A stretch of 64,000 nt of DNA from Bog-473 sp963737745 (GTDB taxonomy: Bacteria > Actinomycetota > Acidimicrobiia > Acidimicrobiales > RAAP-2), in NCBI GenBank assembly GCA_963737745.1, contig CAVTTR010000005.1:225880-289879 (forward strand), read 5' to 3'. Each line of letters begins with the position of its first letter. Position 1 is the first letter of the stretch. Below the pieces are notes generated by a model. The model ran no database searches. It was not told the origin of the DNA and worked only from the letters and a program-made list of their open reading frames with translations. A program made the translations under genes and the position numbers. This document shows, piece after piece, positions 7,079-17,475 of this stretch.

Positions 7079-9565
7079 TCAGGCCTTCCGCAAAGGGGTG
7101 GCCGACAGGAGGAGGTTCTTCTTCCCCACCGACTCGAAGTCGACGGTGGCCTGGGCCCGTGAGCCCTCACCCTTGGCCTGGAGCACCACGCCCGGGCCCC
7201 AGTGGTCGTGCACGACGCGGTCGCCGGCCACGAGCCCCAGATCCTCGGCTCCGCTGCTGGCCCGTGGCCCCGCCGGCCGGGGTGGGAGCGGGCTACTCGG
7301 AAGGAACGAGCCGCCGGTGCGGCCGTCGTCAAAACCGCGGTCGTTGTAACGCCGGTCGTCATAACGCCGGTCGTCATAACGGCTCGCGGTGGAAAGGTTG
7401 CGACTCTCCCGGGTCGAGAGGAGACCGACGTCTTTGACCATTTCGGTCGGGATCTCACCCAGGAAGCGACTCGGAATGTTCTGTTGCGTGCGCCCGAAGA
7501 TGGTGCGCGTCCAGGCGTGCGACAAATTGAGATGGCGACGCGCCCGGGTAATGCCGACGTAGAAGAGACGCCGTTCTTCTTCGAGATCGGACGGCTCGCT
7601 GAGCGAGCGCAGGTGGGGGAAGATCCCGTCTTCGAGGCCGACCACGAAGACGGCCGGGAACTCGAGACCTTTGGCTGTGTGCAGGGTCATGAGGGAGACC
7701 CGGGTGCCGTCGCCATCGAGATCGTCGGAGTCGGCCACCAGCGCCACCGTCTCGAGGAAGCCGACCACATCGTCGAACTGGCCGGCCACGCTGCCCAACT
7801 CGGCGATGTTCTCGATACGCCCGTCGGACTCGTGCGTGTGCTCGGCCACCAATTCGGCCATGTAGCCCGTGCGGTCGGCCACCAACTGGATGAAATCCGC
7901 CGGGTTGACGGTCGAGACGAGCGGGCGGAGCTCGCCCAATGTCTTGGAGAGTCTTTGGGCCCCGCTGAGCGCCTTGCCGGTGAGCCCCGCCTCTTCGGCC
8001 CGGTCGATGGCCTCGCTGAAGGGCACCCGGTTGAGTTGGGCCCACGCGGCCAGGCGGGCTACCGACGTGTCGCCGATGCCACGCTTGGGCACGTTGACGA
8101 TGCGGCGGGCCGAGACCTCGTCGTCGGGGTTGGCCAGCACCCTGATGTACGCCAGCACGTCCTTGACCTCGCGCCGGTCGTAGAACTTGGCCCCGCCGAC
8201 CACCTTGTACGGGATGCCGGTGAAGATGAAGGAGTCCTCGAGGGCGCGGCTCTGGGCGTTGGTGCGGTAAAAGACGGCGATGTCGCCCCAGGCCAATGCC
8301 TCGGCGGCCCGCAGGCGCAGGATCTCACCAGAAACCCACGAGGCCTCGTCGCGCTCGTCTTCGGCCCGGTAGCGCAAGACCGGATCGCCGGCGTCCCCCA
8401 CCGTGAAGAGCTCCTTGTTCGGGCGGTCGAGGTTGTTGGCTATCACCGCGTTGGCCACGTTGAGAATGGTCTGGGTCGAGCGGAAGTTCTGCTCCAACAC
8501 GATGATGGTGGCGCTGGGGAAGGCCTGCTCGAACTCCAAGATGTTGCGGATGTCGGCCCCCCGCCACTTGTAGACCGACTGGTCGGAGTCGCCGACCACG
8601 CACACGTTGCCGTGCTCCTGGCCCAGCTGCTGGATGATCTCGTTCTGCGCGTGGTTGGTGTCTTGGAACTCGTCCACCAGTATCTGGCTGAAGCGCTCCT
8701 GGTAGGACTGGCGCACATCGTCGCAGGCCTGCAGCAAGTTGGCCGTCACCATCAAAAGGTCGTCGAAATCAAGGGCGTTCGCCGCCAGCAGGCGTTGTTG
8801 ATATTCGGCGTAGACATCAGCGATCTTGCGCTGGAACGGGTCGTACTCCTGGCGCGCCGTCTCCCGAAAGGTCTCGAAGTCGATGAGCTCGGACTTGGCC
8901 TGGCCGATGACGGCAGCGACGGTGCGAGGGGGGAGACGTTTCGTATCGAGCCCCATCTCCGACACGATCATCTCGATCAGGCGGCGTGTGTCGGTGTCGT
9001 CGTACACCGTGAAATTCGGCCGGTAGCCCAACCGTTGGGCATGGCTCCGCAGTATGCGCAGACACGACGAGTGGAACGTCGAGACCCACATCTTCTCGGC
9101 CCGCGGCCCGACCAGCTCGGCCACCCGCTTGCGCATCTCCTCGGCCGCCTTGTTGGTGAAGGTGATGGCGAGGACACCCCAGGGGGGCGCGTCGCCGGTC
9201 GCCAGGAGGTGGGCGATGCGCCGGGTCAGGACCCTCGTCTTCCCCGAGCCGGCACCGGCGACCACCAGGAGCGGTCCCCCACGGTGCACAACGGCAGCAC
9301 GTTGGGGCAGGGTCAGGCCTTCGAGAAGGAGGGCGGCGGCCGACCCGCCGGGAAGCGGACGGCGATCCGGTGGCGGTCCGGCGGCATCGGCGTCGTTCTC
9401 GGTTTCCGCTGCGATGTCGACCCCGGCGGCCGCCAGAGCATCGGCGGCCGCTGCGGCACCGGCCTCGTCGTCTCCAAGGGTGTCGCCAGCGTACGTAGAG
9501 CTGTCAGCATCGATCGCGAAGAGTGGAGGGGTACTGCCGCTCTTGGAGCCTCTGCTCACTCCCAC
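7079..9565 (-). CDS. pcrA: PcrA/UvrD-type superfamily 1 DNA helicase
   Basis: An 828-residue 3'-5' helicase used in repair and replication restart. Motifs in order are: Walker A VVAGAGSGKTR (residues 101-111), the ITFTNKAAEEM motif Ia, Walker B ILVDEFQDTN, VVGDSDQSVYKWRGA, EQNFRST, VSLMTLHTAKGLEFP and RRLFYVGITRARRHL. The C-terminus has a Tyr/Asp/Arg-rich linker with five-residue repeats, then an SH3-like PcrA tail (GDRVVHDHWGPGVV). The roughly 80 residues before the helicase core are acidic and Ala-rich. The GTG start overlaps the guaA end by ten bases, so translation is probably coupled to guaA. Confidence 0.95.
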   Translation of the reverse strand: MGVSRGSKSGSTPPLFAIDADSSTYAGDTLGDDEAGAAAAADALAAAGVDIAAETENDADAAGPPPDRRPLPGGSAAALLLEGLTLPQRAAVVHRGGPLLVVAGAGSGKTRVLTRRIAHLLATGDAPPWGVLAITFTNKAAEEMRKRVAELVGPRAEKMWVSTFHSSCLRILRSHAQRLGYRPNFTVYDDTDTRRLIEMIVSEMGLDTKRLPPRTVAAVIGQAKSELIDFETFRETARQEYDPFQRKIADVYAEYQQRLLAANALDFDDLLMVTANLLQACDDVRQSYQERFSQILVDEFQDTNHAQNEIIQQLGQEHGNVCVVGDSDQSVYKWRGADIRNILEFEQAFPSATIIVLEQNFRSTQTILNVANAVIANNLDRPNKELFTVGDAGDPVLRYRAEDERDEASWVSGEILRLRAAEALAWGDIAVFYRTNAQSRALEDSFIFTGIPYKVVGGAKFYDRREVKDVLAYIRVLANPDDEVSARRIVNVPKRGIGDTSVARLAAWAQLNRVPFSEAIDRAEEAGLTGKALSGAQRLSKTLGELRPLVSTVNPADFIQLVADRTGYMAELVAEHTHESDGRIENIAELGSVAGQFDDVVGFLETVALVADSDDLDGDGTRVSLMTLHTAKGLEFPAVFVVGLEDGIFPHLRSLSEPSDLEEERRLFYVGITRARRHLNLSHAWTRTIFGRTQQNIPSRFLGEIPTEMVKDVGLLSTRESRNLSTASRYDDRRYDDRRYNDRGFDDGRTGGSFLPSSPLPPRPAGPRASSGAEDLGLVAGDRVVHDHWGPGVVLQAKGEGSRAQATVDFESVGKKNLLLSATPLRKA
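7336..7380 (-). repeat. Three 15-bp tandem units in the pcrA linker
   Basis: Units at 7351-7365 and 7366-7380 are identical and a third at 7336-7350 is degenerate. They encode the RYDDRRYDDRRYNDR part of the helicase linker. The period is in frame, so length variation would only change the linker. Confidence 0.85.
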
Positions 9566-11112
9566 TCGATCGTGCCGGGCGGCTTCGACGTCACATCGAG
9601 CGCCACCCGGTTGACGCCTTCGACCTCATTGATGATGCGTGAGGACATGCGCTCGACCAGGTCATAGGGCAAGCGGGCCCAGTCGGCCGTCATCGCGTCG
9701 TCGCTCGTCACGGCCCGAATGACGATGGGGTAGGCGTACGTGCGCCCATCGCCCATGACGCCGACCGTCCGCACGGCGGGCAGCACGGCGAAGCTCTGCC
9801 ACAGTTCACGGTAAAGCCCGGCGCGCCGGATCTCCTCGACCACAATGGCGTCGGCATTGCGCAGGATCTCGGCCCTCTCCGGTGTGACCTCGCCGATGAT
9901 GCGCACGCCCAGACCAGGACCGGGGAACGGCTGGCGCCACACGATGTCATGGGGCAGCCCGAGCTCCTCGCCCACCGCCCGCACTTCGTCCTTGAAGAGA
10001 AGGCGCAGCGGCTCGACGAGGTCGAAGGCCAGATCGTCCGGCAACCCACCCACGTTGTGATGCGACTTGATATTGGCCGCGGTGTCGCTCCCCGACTCGA
10101 TCACGTCGGGGTACAACGTGCCCTGGACCAAGAACGCCGGTCCGGCACTGCCGCCGCCGGCATCACCCGCTCCCATGTCGCGCGCCACCTCTTCGAAGAT
10201 CCGGATGAACAGTTCGCCGATGATCTTGCGCTTGCGCTCGGGATCGCTCACTCCTTCCAGGGCGGAGAAGTAACGGTCGGCCGCCTTCACGTGCACCAGG
10301 TCGATCTTGAACTGGCGACGGAACGTGTCCTCGACCTGATCGGCCTCACCGGCCCGCATCAGGCCGGTGTCCACGAAGACACAGGTGAGCTGATCGCCGA
10401 TGGCTTTGTGCACCAACGCCGCCGCCACGGCCGAGTCGACGCCGCCGCTCAGGGCGCACAACACACGCTCGCTGCCGACCTGCGCCTGTACCGCGGCCAC
10501 CTGCTGCTCGATGATGGAGACATGGGTCCACGAGGGGAGGCACCCGCAGGCATCGAGGAGGAAGCGCTCGAAGATCTCACTGCCCCGTTCCGTGTGGACC
10601 ACCTCAGGATGGAACTGCACGCCGAAGATCCCGCGGTCGGCGTCGTGCATGGCGGCCACCGGTGCTCCGGCGCTGGTGGCGGTGGCCACGAACCCCGGCG
10701 GCACCTCGGTGATGGCGTCTCCGTGGCTCATCCAGACCTCGGAGGTGGCGGGCCAGTCGAGGCACAGGGGCGACGACCCGGTCAATGACAACTCGGTGCG
10801 CCCGTACTCGCCGTTCCCGGTGCGCGCCACCGTCCCCCCGAGCTGCGTGGCGATGAGTTGGGCCCCGTAACAGAGCCCGAGGATCGGTATCCCCAATTCG
10901 TAAATGGCCGGGTCGATGCTCGGAGCCGGCGTGGCGTAGACCGACTTGGGCCCACCCGAGAAGATGATGCCCTTGGGCTGGCGGGCGCGAATCTCGTCGA
11001 TGCTGATGGTGGAGGAGACGATTTCCGAATAGACGTGCGCCTCGCGGACCCGGCGGGCGATCAGGCGGGCGTATTGCGCCCCAAAGTCAACGACGAGGAC
11101 GGTGTCCGTCAC
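9556..11112 (-). CDS. guaA: GuaA, GMP synthase (glutamine-hydrolysing)
   Basis: A 518-residue enzyme that aminates XMP to GMP. The N-terminal class I glutamine amidotransferase domain has FSGGPKSV, the nucleophile elbow ILGLCYGAQ (C81) and VQFHPEVVHT. The ATP-pyrophosphatase domain has LCALSGGVDSAVAAALV. The dimerisation domain ends with GVNRVALDVTSKPPGTIEWE. It starts at a GTG. It follows guaB3 closely and overlaps pcrA, so a guaB3-guaA-pcrA transcript is likely. No anomalies were seen. Confidence 0.97.
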   Translation of the reverse strand: MTDTVLVVDFGAQYARLIARRVREAHVYSEIVSSTISIDEIRARQPKGIIFSGGPKSVYATPAPSIDPAIYELGIPILGLCYGAQLIATQLGGTVARTGNGEYGRTELSLTGSSPLCLDWPATSEVWMSHGDAITEVPPGFVATATSAGAPVAAMHDADRGIFGVQFHPEVVHTERGSEIFERFLLDACGCLPSWTHVSIIEQQVAAVQAQVGSERVLCALSGGVDSAVAAALVHKAIGDQLTCVFVDTGLMRAGEADQVEDTFRRQFKIDLVHVKAADRYFSALEGVSDPERKRKIIGELFIRIFEEVARDMGAGDAGGGSAGPAFLVQGTLYPDVIESGSDTAANIKSHHNVGGLPDDLAFDLVEPLRLLFKDEVRAVGEELGLPHDIVWRQPFPGPGLGVRIIGEVTPERAEILRNADAIVVEEIRRAGLYRELWQSFAVLPAVRTVGVMGDGRTYAYPIVIRAVTSDDAMTADWARLPYDLVERMSSRIINEVEGVNRVALDVTSKPPGTIEWE

Positions 11113-11122
11113 CGAATCCGGC

Positions 11123-12287
11123 TCAATGGCCCATGCCCACTCCCTGGGACCGCTGGAAGAACTTGCCCTCGGTCTGCAGGGAGGGGGCGACCATGACTTC
11201 GGCCTTTTGGAATTCCTTCACCGTCTCGTAGCCGCAGGTGGCCATGGCCGTGCGCAAGGCGCCAAAGAGGTTCATGCGGCCGTCGTTCTCGTGGGCGGGT
11301 CCGAGCAGGATCTCGCGGCAGGCTCCCGCGCACGGAGGTGCGCACGCGTGCCCCACGGGGAAGGGTGGGGTGGAAGGTGGCCATGCCCCAGTGAAAGCCG
11401 CGCGCCGGGGCCTCGAAGGCCGACGACAGCGGTGAGCCCAACATGACGGCATCGGCGCCACAGGCGATGGCCTTCGCGATGTCGCCGCCCTTGGACATCC
11501 CACCGTCGGCAATCACGTGCACGTACACGCCGGTCTCGTCCAGGTGACGCATACGCGCCCCGGCCACATCGGCGATTGCGGTCGCTTGGGGCACACCGAG
11601 ACCGAGCACGCCTCGCGTGGTGCAGGCATTGCCCGGGCCCACGCCGACGAGCACCCCGACTGCGCCCGTCCGCATGAGATGGAGGCCGGCCTGGTAGGAG
11701 GCGCACCCTCCCACGATCACCGGGAGGTCGAACTCGCGGATGAAGCGTTTGAGGTTGAGCGGCTCCACCGTCTTCGACACGTGCTCAGCCGACACCACCG
11801 TGCCCTGAATGACCAAGATGTCCAATTCCGCGGCCAGGCAGGCCGGCGCCAGAGACTCGGTGCGCTGCGGCGTGACCGAGGCGGCCGTTGTGATCCCCGC
11901 CTCTTTCATCTGGCGTATGCGTGCCGTGACGAGCTCGGGCTTGATCGGCTCGCTATACATCTGCTGCATGCGCGCCGTGGCCTTCTCGTCGTCGAGCTCC
12001 CTGATCTCGTCGAAGAGGTTGCTCGGATCCTCGTAGCGAGTCCACAGCCCCTCGAGGTTCAGGACGCCGAGACCGCCGAGCTTGCCCAGTTCGATTGCGG
12101 TGGCGGGGCTGATCACGCCGTCCATGGCCGAGCCGAGGAGCGGCAGGTCGAAACTGTAGGCATCGATCTCCCAGGAGATGTCGACGTCCTCGGGGTCGCG
12201 GGTGCGACGGCTCGGCACGATGGCGATGTCATCGAGGCCGTAGGCCTGCCGTCCGGACTTGTAAACGCCGATTTCGATCTCAGCCAT
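11123..12287 (-). CDS. guaB3: GuaB3-type IMP dehydrogenase family protein (one frameshift in the sequence)
   Basis: The protein has the IMPDH/GMP reductase TIM barrel: AYGLDDIAIVPSRRTRD, LPLLGSAMDGV, the catalytic loop VGVGPGNACTTRGVLG with its cysteine, and VIADGGMSKGGDIAKA. The ATG at 12287 has a GGAGGGCG ribosome site; the longer frame upstream is not conserved-looking. After MATFHPTLPRGARVR the frame goes wrong. The expected ending EILLGPAHENDG ... GYETVKEFQKAEVMVAPSLQTEG runs in another frame to 11123. One extra base near 11316-11319 explains this: the span is 3n+1, giving about 387 residues. GuaB3 is the actinobacterial paralogue without the CBS domains; its exact reaction is less certain than that of GuaB. 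Confidence 0.9.
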
Positions 12288-12467
12288 TCGTTTCGCCCTC
12301 CGGCATTCGATGGGGCCGGTACGGCTCTCGGTCCACACCGGCATGGCAATAGCGAACGCCGGGCCGACACTCCGACGATCCACCACTTTACTCTGTCGGG
12401 GCTGCTCTCCGGCCGCTTTCGGGCGTGCAACGGCGCCGCAGCGGGAATTCGTCCCGGACAACTTCGG

Positions 12468-13238
12468 TCAACCCGCTGGAAGCCCCGCCACCAGGACAAG
12501 TCTGAGCAACTCGTAGATCATGGCCGCCGTGGCTCCCCAGATCATTTCGCCCTCCACCTCGAAAAACCACACGGTGTGGGATCCGTCGTCGGTCTCGGGG
12601 ATGTGCTGGCCGTTGAGGTGCCAGCGCTCCTCGTGGAAGTTGTCGAGATCGGCCAGATCGCGCAACGACACATCGAAGACCCGCTCGACCTCGGCCGGGC
12701 TGGCCACCACGTGCGGGCGCATGGGTGTGCTGGCCACGATGGGCATGATGAGCGACCCGGACACGACGGTGATCACCGGGTGTATCCAGCCTTCGGGCGT
12801 GACCGATGAGGGATCGAGCGCTATCTCCTCGAAGGCCTCCCGCAGGGCCGCACTGGGTGCATCCTCGCCTGGGTCGAGACGGCCCCCGGGAAAGCTGACT
12901 TCGCCCCGATGCGATCTCAATTTGTTCGAACGCCGGGTGAAAATCAGCCGGGCCTCTCCCTCCTCTTCGAAGAGGAGGACCAGCACCGCCGCGTCCACCG
13001 GTCGGTCGGGAGTACGTGACTCGTTGACGAAGATCAACGGGACGACGACGCCCAGGGTGCCGATGTCGCCGGGTAGCGGACCCAGTTGGCCCTGGTCGGC
13101 CAGGGCGCGGCGCACACGAGCCAGCCCGATGTCCCGGCGTTCGCTCGCCGGGATGTTCGCCCACGGCGCCTCGTCACCCATGCGCCAGCCGTCGGGTCGC
13201 GGGATCACCTGCGGCGGAACCGGGCGCGAGCGGGACAT
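12468..13238 (-). CDS. Nudix hydrolase, CoA pyrophosphatase-like
   Basis: The Nudix box GGRLDPGEDAPSAALREAFEE fits the GX5EX7REUXEEXGU pattern. Just before it, RRSNKLRSHRGEVSFPGG matches the LLTxRSxxLRxHxGQVSFPGG signature of CoA/acyl-CoA pyrophosphatases of the NudL/Nudt7 type. I chose the ATG at 13238 (MSRSRPVPP); the open frame extends 20 codons further into the region upstream of the divergent methyltransferase. About 180 gene-free bases separate it from guaB3 and probably hold the guaB3 promoter. Hydrolysis of CoA esters would fit the window's CoA metabolism, but substrate assignment from the motif alone is tentative. Confidence 0.85.
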   Translation of the reverse strand: MSRSRPVPPQVIPRPDGWRMGDEAPWANIPASERRDIGLARVRRALADQGQLGPLPGDIGTLGVVVPLIFVNESRTPDRPVDAAVLVLLFEEEGEARLIFTRRSNKLRSHRGEVSFPGGRLDPGEDAPSAALREAFEEIALDPSSVTPEGWIHPVITVVSGSLIMPIVASTPMRPHVVASPAEVERVFDVSLRDLADLDNFHEERWHLNGQHIPETDDGSHTVWFFEVEGEMIWGATAAMIYELLRLVLVAGLPAG

Positions 13239-13354
13239 ACCGGTCACGATATGTGCCTTTATCGATCCATCCAACGCCCAATCCCACCACCCGTCCAACG
13301 CCCACAGCGCATCCGTTCGTCGTGGTCGTCCGTCGTGTCGCGTCGTCGCTCAAC

Positions 13355-13360
13355 TACCCT
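13355..13360 (+). promoter_or_regulatory. -10 box (TACCCT) of a probably leaderless promoter
   Basis: TACCCT fits the actinobacterial TAnnnT -10 pattern. It ends six bases before the GTG chosen for the methyltransferase, so transcription would begin at or next to the start codon. No ribosome site precedes that GTG, which supports a leaderless mRNA. Confidence 0.5.
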
Positions 13361-13366
13361 CGACGC

Positions 13367-14206
13367 GTGGGCACACAGGAAGAGCTGCAGGCGCAGGCGG
13401 ACGAACACACCTGGTACCACACGATCGATCTTGGTCACGGCGTCGTGACCAAAGGACTCGGCGTGCACTGGCACAGCTCCGACACGTTTCCCGACTTCGT
13501 CGGACGCAGCGTGCTCGACATCGGTGCCTGGGACGGGTACTACTCCTTCCTGGCCGAGCGGGAGGGAGCGAGCCGGGTGGTGGCGCTCGATAACTACGCC
13601 TGGGGCGTGGACTTCGGGGCGCGCACGGCGTACTGGGAAGACTGCATTGCTCGGGGCACCTTGCCCGACCACACAAAAGACCTGGTCGACTTCTGGGCTC
13701 CCGAGCTCCCGGGTCGCCGCGGCTTCGAGTTCGCCAAGTCGGTGCTCGACTCGAAGGTGGAGCCGGTCCTGGGGGACTTTGCCACCATGGACCTGGACGA
13801 GATCGGCACCTTCGATGTCGTCCTCTACCTCGGGGTGCTCTATCACATGAAGGAACCGCTGAGTTGTCTCGAACGGGTCCGTGCCGTGACGAACGAGGTG
13901 GCGGTCATCGAGACCGAGGCTGTCCATATCGCTGGTCTCGAGGGCTCGAGCTTGGCGCAATTCCACGCCGGGGACGAGGTACGGGCCGACTTCGGGAACT
14001 GGTACGTGCCGACGATCGAGGCCCTGCATGCATGGTGCCGGGCCGCAGGGTTCTCCACCGTGCGGACGATTCTCGGGCCCCCGGCGCCACCCGTCGCGGC
14101 GGAGAGCCCGAGAGCGCGTCTCGGTCGGGCCATTTCGGGGACGTCCAGGCGCCCGGCGTCGGCCCCTTCGGCCAACTACCGCGCCGTGGTCCACGCGTTT
14201 CCTTAG
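13367..14206 (+). CDS. Class I SAM-dependent methyltransferase (CmoB/DUF1698-like)
   Basis: About 279 residues from the GTG at 13367. The SAM-binding motif I is VLDIGAWDGYYSFLAEREGA, followed by VVALD at the end of strand 2. YLGVLYHMKEPLSCLERVRA is the typical post-motif region of the tRNA-uridine (CmoB-like) DUF1698 group, which also appears in many natural-product and glycan methyltransferases. The longer open frame upstream (to 13253) encodes a Pro/Thr-rich stretch overlapping the divergent Nudix promoter region and is unlikely. The gene stands alone between convergent and divergent neighbours. The substrate cannot be told from sequence. Confidence 0.8.
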   Translation: MGTQEELQAQADEHTWYHTIDLGHGVVTKGLGVHWHSSDTFPDFVGRSVLDIGAWDGYYSFLAEREGASRVVALDNYAWGVDFGARTAYWEDCIARGTLPDHTKDLVDFWAPELPGRRGFEFAKSVLDSKVEPVLGDFATMDLDEIGTFDVVLYLGVLYHMKEPLSCLERVRAVTNEVAVIETEAVHIAGLEGSSLAQFHAGDEVRADFGNWYVPTIEALHAWCRAAGFSTVRTILGPPAPPVAAESPRARLGRAISGTSRRPASAPSANYRAVVHAFP

Positions 14207-14231
14207 AGGGCGTTCTGCCCAAGGATCGGTC

Positions 14232-14264
14232 CGCTCACCGGTTGAATCCGCCGGGAGTTGTTTT
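14232..14264 (+). terminator. Probable intrinsic terminator, copy A of a 33-bp repeat
   Basis: The plus strand reads CTC-A-CCGG, a nine-base loop, CCGG-GAG, then TTGTTTT: a seven-pair stem with one bulge followed by a T-rich run. It lies 25 bases after the methyltransferase stop. The same 33 bases recur with one mismatch at 28092-28124, inverted, at the 3' end of truA. Confidence 0.6.
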
Positions 14265-14313
14265 GAAATAACCGTACGGGGAGGTAGGGATATTTTCGAA
14301 AGCAGATGTAGGC

Positions 14314-14351
14314 GTGGCTGTGGCCGGATCCGAAGACCCGGCCACAGCCAC
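14314..14351. terminator. Perfect 14-bp inverted repeat between convergent genes
   Basis: GTGGCTGTGGCCGG (14314-14327) is an exact inverted match to 14338-14351, with a ten-base loop. It lies 34 bases beyond the groEL stop and beyond the plus-strand methyltransferase, so it can serve as a bidirectional terminator. It has no strong T-run on either side. Confidence 0.75.
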
Positions 14352-14385
14352 AAGCACTAACCAATCGCGGTAGCGAGAGGCGGAG

Positions 14386-16038
<1,653 letters not shown>

Positions 16039-16147
16039 GACTGTAGGGAACTCCTCTCGAGTCCTTTTACTTCAGGTGTGTTCAGGAAATTGGTGACCCA
16101 CCGCCGTCCGGCCGATTCCTCGGCCGGCGCGGCGATGACGTCGGGTA

Positions 16148-16438
16148 CTAGGCCAGCTTGGCCAGAACGTCCCGGCTGGAGAGAATGAGGAGGTCCTCAC
16201 CTTCCACCGTGATCTCCGTTCCTCCGTACTTGGAGTAGACCACGGTGTCGCCGACTTTGACGTCGACCGGGATGAGCTCTCCGGAGTCTTCTCCACGGCG
16301 TCCTGGGCCGACGGCAAGAACTTCGCCCTGCTGGGGCTTCTCTTTGGCAGTATCGGGGATGACCAGGCCGGACGCGGTGGTCTCTTCAGACTCGCCGGGC
16401 CGGACGACGATCCGGTCTTCGAGCGGGTGCAGCTTCAT
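16148..16438 (-). CDS. groES: GroES co-chaperonin
   Basis: About 96 residues: MKLHPLEDRIVVRPGESEE, the mobile loop ETTASGLVIPDTAKEKPQQG and VKVGDTVVYSKYGGTEI. I place the start at the ATG at 16438, eight bases after a perfect AAGGAGG ribosome site. The in-frame ATG at 16459 lies just upstream of that site, so its product would read through the site. GroES caps the GroEL ring. A CIRCE operator and a 17-bp-spaced promoter lie directly upstream. Confidence 0.97.
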   Translation of the reverse strand: MKLHPLEDRIVVRPGESEETTASGLVIPDTAKEKPQQGEVLAVGPGRRGEDSGELIPVDVKVGDTVVYSKYGGTEITVEGEDLLILSSRDVLAKLA

Positions 16439-16470
16439 CTGAACGGGCCTCCTTGGCATTCATTACTTCA

Positions 16471-16497
16471 TTAGCACTCTCGGGTTGAGAGTGCTAA
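16471..16497 (-). promoter_or_regulatory. CIRCE operator (HrcA binding site)
   Basis: TTAGCACTC, nine bases, then GAGTGCTAA is an exact match to the CIRCE consensus. It sits right at the -10/start region of the groES promoter and upstream of the groES ribosome site, so HrcA binding would block groESL transcription until heat or misfolded protein titrates GroEL. Confidence 0.97.
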
Positions 16498-16525
16498 AGA
16501 TAGCGGGCCTGAAGCCGAGGGGCAA
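16497..16525 (-). promoter_or_regulatory. groES-groEL promoter
   Basis: On the minus strand TTGCCC (16525-16520), a 17-base spacer and TATCTT (16502-16497) fit a housekeeping-sigma promoter. The CIRCE element begins within its last base, so operator and start site overlap. Confidence 0.75.
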
Positions 16526-16637
16526 GAGGGCCCGTGCGATTGCACGATCATTTTCGGGTTGCTCTCAGCCGTGCCCCGTATCCTGATGCGAACATCGACC
16601 GGGTGGAACGCCCCGGCGCGGGTACTACTGGAGATCA

Positions 16638-17351
16638 ATGCCACTGTTTACGCGTGCGAGCGTCTTGCGGCCACGCCACATCGTCGCCGTTGCCGTCCTC
16701 ACCTCGACTCTTCTCGGGACGACGCAGATAGGCGGTGCGGGGGCGAGCACGGCCTCGAGCAAGGCGCAGGCCAAGAAGTACCTGCTGACCTTGTCCGACA
16801 TGCCGAGAGGATGGAAGGCCGAAAAAGGGTCGACCAGTAACGGGTCCGGGAGCATTCCCGGAGCGGCGCAACTCGCCAGCTGCATCGGCGTGCCCTCCAA
16901 GCTCATCAATTCGAATCCGCCCGAGGTCGACAGTCCCTACTACGAGAACAAGAGCGGTTCGCTCGAGGTCCAAGACTCTGTGTCGATCTTCGCATCGGCC
17001 ACGTTGGCCAAGGCCGAGTTGTCCAGCATGGCCAACCCCAACACCCCGTCATGTATGACCACCCTGATGAACGGCGCTTTCAAGTCGAAGCTGGCCGCGG
17101 CGGCGAAGGGCGCCCAGGTGGGCACGATCGCCGTCAGCAGGTTGCAACCGGGTACATTCAAAAACGGTACGACCGGCCTCGTCGTGGCGGTGCCGGTAAG
17201 CGACCAGGGTGTGTCCGTCACTGCCGTCATCGAGCTCGTCTACTACGTCAAGGGGAAGTTCGGTCAACAACTGTCACTGAACTCCTATGGGTCGGCCTTC
17301 CCCACCTCGACCGCCAAGTCGCTCGTCTCGACCGCCATCAATCGGCTCTAG
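16638..17351 (+). CDS. Secreted protein of unknown function
   Basis: The 237-residue product starts with a Sec-type signal peptide (residues about 12-36: a basic N-terminus, IVAVAVLTSTLLGTT, then an Ala/Gly-rich cleavage region). The mature part starts with YLLTLSDMPRGWKAEKGS, a pattern seen in secreted actinobacterial proteins of unknown role. It has two cysteines (in LASCIGVP and PSCMTTL) that could form a disulphide. A GGAG ribosome site is four bases before the ATG. It is transcribed away from groES, sharing a roughly 180-base divergent region. I do not recognise the family. Confidence 0.7.
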   Translation: MPLFTRASVLRPRHIVAVAVLTSTLLGTTQIGGAGASTASSKAQAKKYLLTLSDMPRGWKAEKGSTSNGSGSIPGAAQLASCIGVPSKLINSNPPEVDSPYYENKSGSLEVQDSVSIFASATLAKAELSSMANPNTPSCMTTLMNGAFKSKLAAAAKGAQVGTIAVSRLQPGTFKNGTTGLVVAVPVSDQGVSVTAVIELVYYVKGKFGQQLSLNSYGSAFPTSTAKSLVSTAINRL

Positions 17352-17475
17352 CCACGTAGCGAAGCCGCACACCGACGGCGTGCACGCCGGGTGACGCGCG
17401 CCGTCTGTGGCGATTACTACGCTCCATGAGCATTCCCGGCCCCGAACTGGGCCCACGAGCCTGGAAGGGGACGTC

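Noticed and set aside
7202..9667. An 821-codon open frame on the plus strand opposite pcrA, and an 819-codon one (47266-49725) opposite fusA
   Set aside because: They are antisense shadows caused by high GC at third codon positions. They show no family motifs, while the minus-strand genes are complete and well conserved.
16439..16459. GroES start at the ATG at 16459
   Set aside because: That ATG lies just upstream of the AAGGAGG ribosome site. The ATG at 16438 is correctly spaced and matches the family N-terminus.
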